From NCBI RefSeq assembly GCF_040954645.1, contig NC_092806.1, forward strand, positions 27,243,644 through 27,307,643: a DNA stretch of 64,000 bases, read 5' to 3'. Every line of letters starts with the position of its first letter. The stretch's first letter is position 1. Below, one piece after another: positions 63,151 through 64,000 of the stretch. The DNA comes from Diabrotica undecimpunctata (taxonomy: Eukaryota > Arthropoda > Insecta > Coleoptera > Chrysomelidae). Position numbers and translations under genes: made by a program. The notes under the pieces are model-generated. The model was not told the DNA's origin. It searched no databases and was given only the letters and a program-made list of their open reading frames with translations.

Positions 63151-64000
63151 ACTCATATCGTATAAATATTTAAATATTTGACAGTACTACAAGAAATATA
63201 CTATACATGTATTTACTACAATATATACTACTAGACAGTCCAATCAAATTAAGTCGTCTAATATATTTCACACTTTTTTCAATGTAGAGTTATATCTGAT
63301 CGTCACACTGTTGGCTTCTCGCATAGTACTCATATAAATATTTATATATGCCTCTAAAAAAAATTTAATTGATCATAATGTGCACATACCTGTATGTCAG
63401 CCAATAGCGCTAAAAATTGATAACAGCTGATCTACTGTACTGTCTGTTTAGTAACAACTAACACTGAGTTGTTCCGGTACATAACTGCCTACCTCTATTT
63501 TAACGCAAAAAAATAATTAAAAATATTTAGACAATAAATAATCCGTCCTATATAGAGCATTATTTATTATAGTTTGTCAATAGCTGCGGTATAAAAACTT
63601 GTGGGTGCATTACTTTCTAACGTTATTTATATTTTTATTAATGACGTTAAAAAGTGGGAAAATGTTCTTGAAATCTTTGGACAATAATAATTGTTGATAA
63701 GATTTATGAGTGAAAAAATTTACGTGTTTTTTATATACTCCTGTTTAAAATGATTGCACCACTAGGTGCACCTGAATTTAATATTAGGATAGTGTAAGAT
63801 AGTAAGGATATTTAAACAATATTCCAGTAAAAAATATTTATTTTAATTTAAATTTATAAGAACCCTGCAAAATTTAACTACAAGGTACAAAAAATTGAAC
63901 AGATCGACAAATCTCAAAACCCTTTGTTACCTCTTGTTCTTCTTCTTTTTATGTAGACTGGGTCTGTTTTTCAATGTGCCTCCAGTAAGTTATCGTTCCA
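63151..64000. other. AT-rich DNA, nothing recognised
   Basis: No gene, repeat or structured motif seen up to the window end. Confidence 0.4.

Overview
The window is AT-rich animal DNA, most likely from an insect. The evidence is the repeat content: APE-type non-LTR retrotransposons (LINEs) of several families, Penelope-like elements (PLEs) with GIY-YIG endonuclease, Tc1/mariner/IS630-type transposases, and remnants resembling MULE and P-element transposases. Long (TA)n arrays are also frequent. I recognise no host protein-coding gene, rRNA or tRNA. Almost every supported feature is a mobile element or a broken piece of one. The species cannot be named from this sequence.

Layout. 1-7.4 kb: LINE remnants on both strands, a MULE-like fragment, and a reverse transcriptase (RT) fragment split by a 1.3-kb block flanked by an 11-bp repeat. 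8.7-10.0 kb: a Tc1-like element. 10.4-16.1 kb: stacked LINEs, including a 1.6-kb 5'-truncated copy with a clear target-site duplication (TSD). 16.1-20.4 kb: mostly empty AT-rich DNA. 20.4-29.4 kb: a P-element-like pseudogene, LINE tails, two PLE endonuclease pieces, a 57-bp tandem repeat next to a TATA box, a degraded gene with an SDNCGGQNK motif, and a LINE. 30.1-35.7 kb: a LINE with TSD, a degraded IS630-like transposase and LINE pieces. 36.4-37.7 kb: the only intact transposase gene, spacing DD82E, behind a cluster of 28-bp palindromes. 38.4-46.1 kb: a LINE tail, long non-coding DNA, a near-perfect 2 x 532-bp inverted repeat with TSD, and a second IS630-like pseudogene. 46.4-49.4 kb: a LINE tail and a LINE nested inside an opposite-strand LINE, both with TSDs. 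50.8-51.8 kb: an R2-like fragment. 53.9-63.1 kb: more LINEs, including a 523-codon open RT frame inserted into the 3' region of a PLE.

The most interesting signal is a small structured motif found eight times (18.4, 25.8, 39.5, 40.85, 42.35, 43.4, 52.7 and 57.2 kb). It reads stem I, CTGANGA, one extra base, stem II, GAA, a tiny self-complementary stem III, then the other strand of stem I. The stem bases change together between copies in seven of the eight. This is the layout of small hammerhead ribozyme variants with reduced stem III known from PLEs. One copy lies directly 3' of a PLE GIY-YIG frame. Two more sit at the outer ends of the 532-bp inverted repeat.

All sequence comparisons and mismatch counts were made by eye. 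LINE clade names (RTE-like, CR1/Daphne-like, I/R1-like, R2-like) are inferences from motifs and tails.
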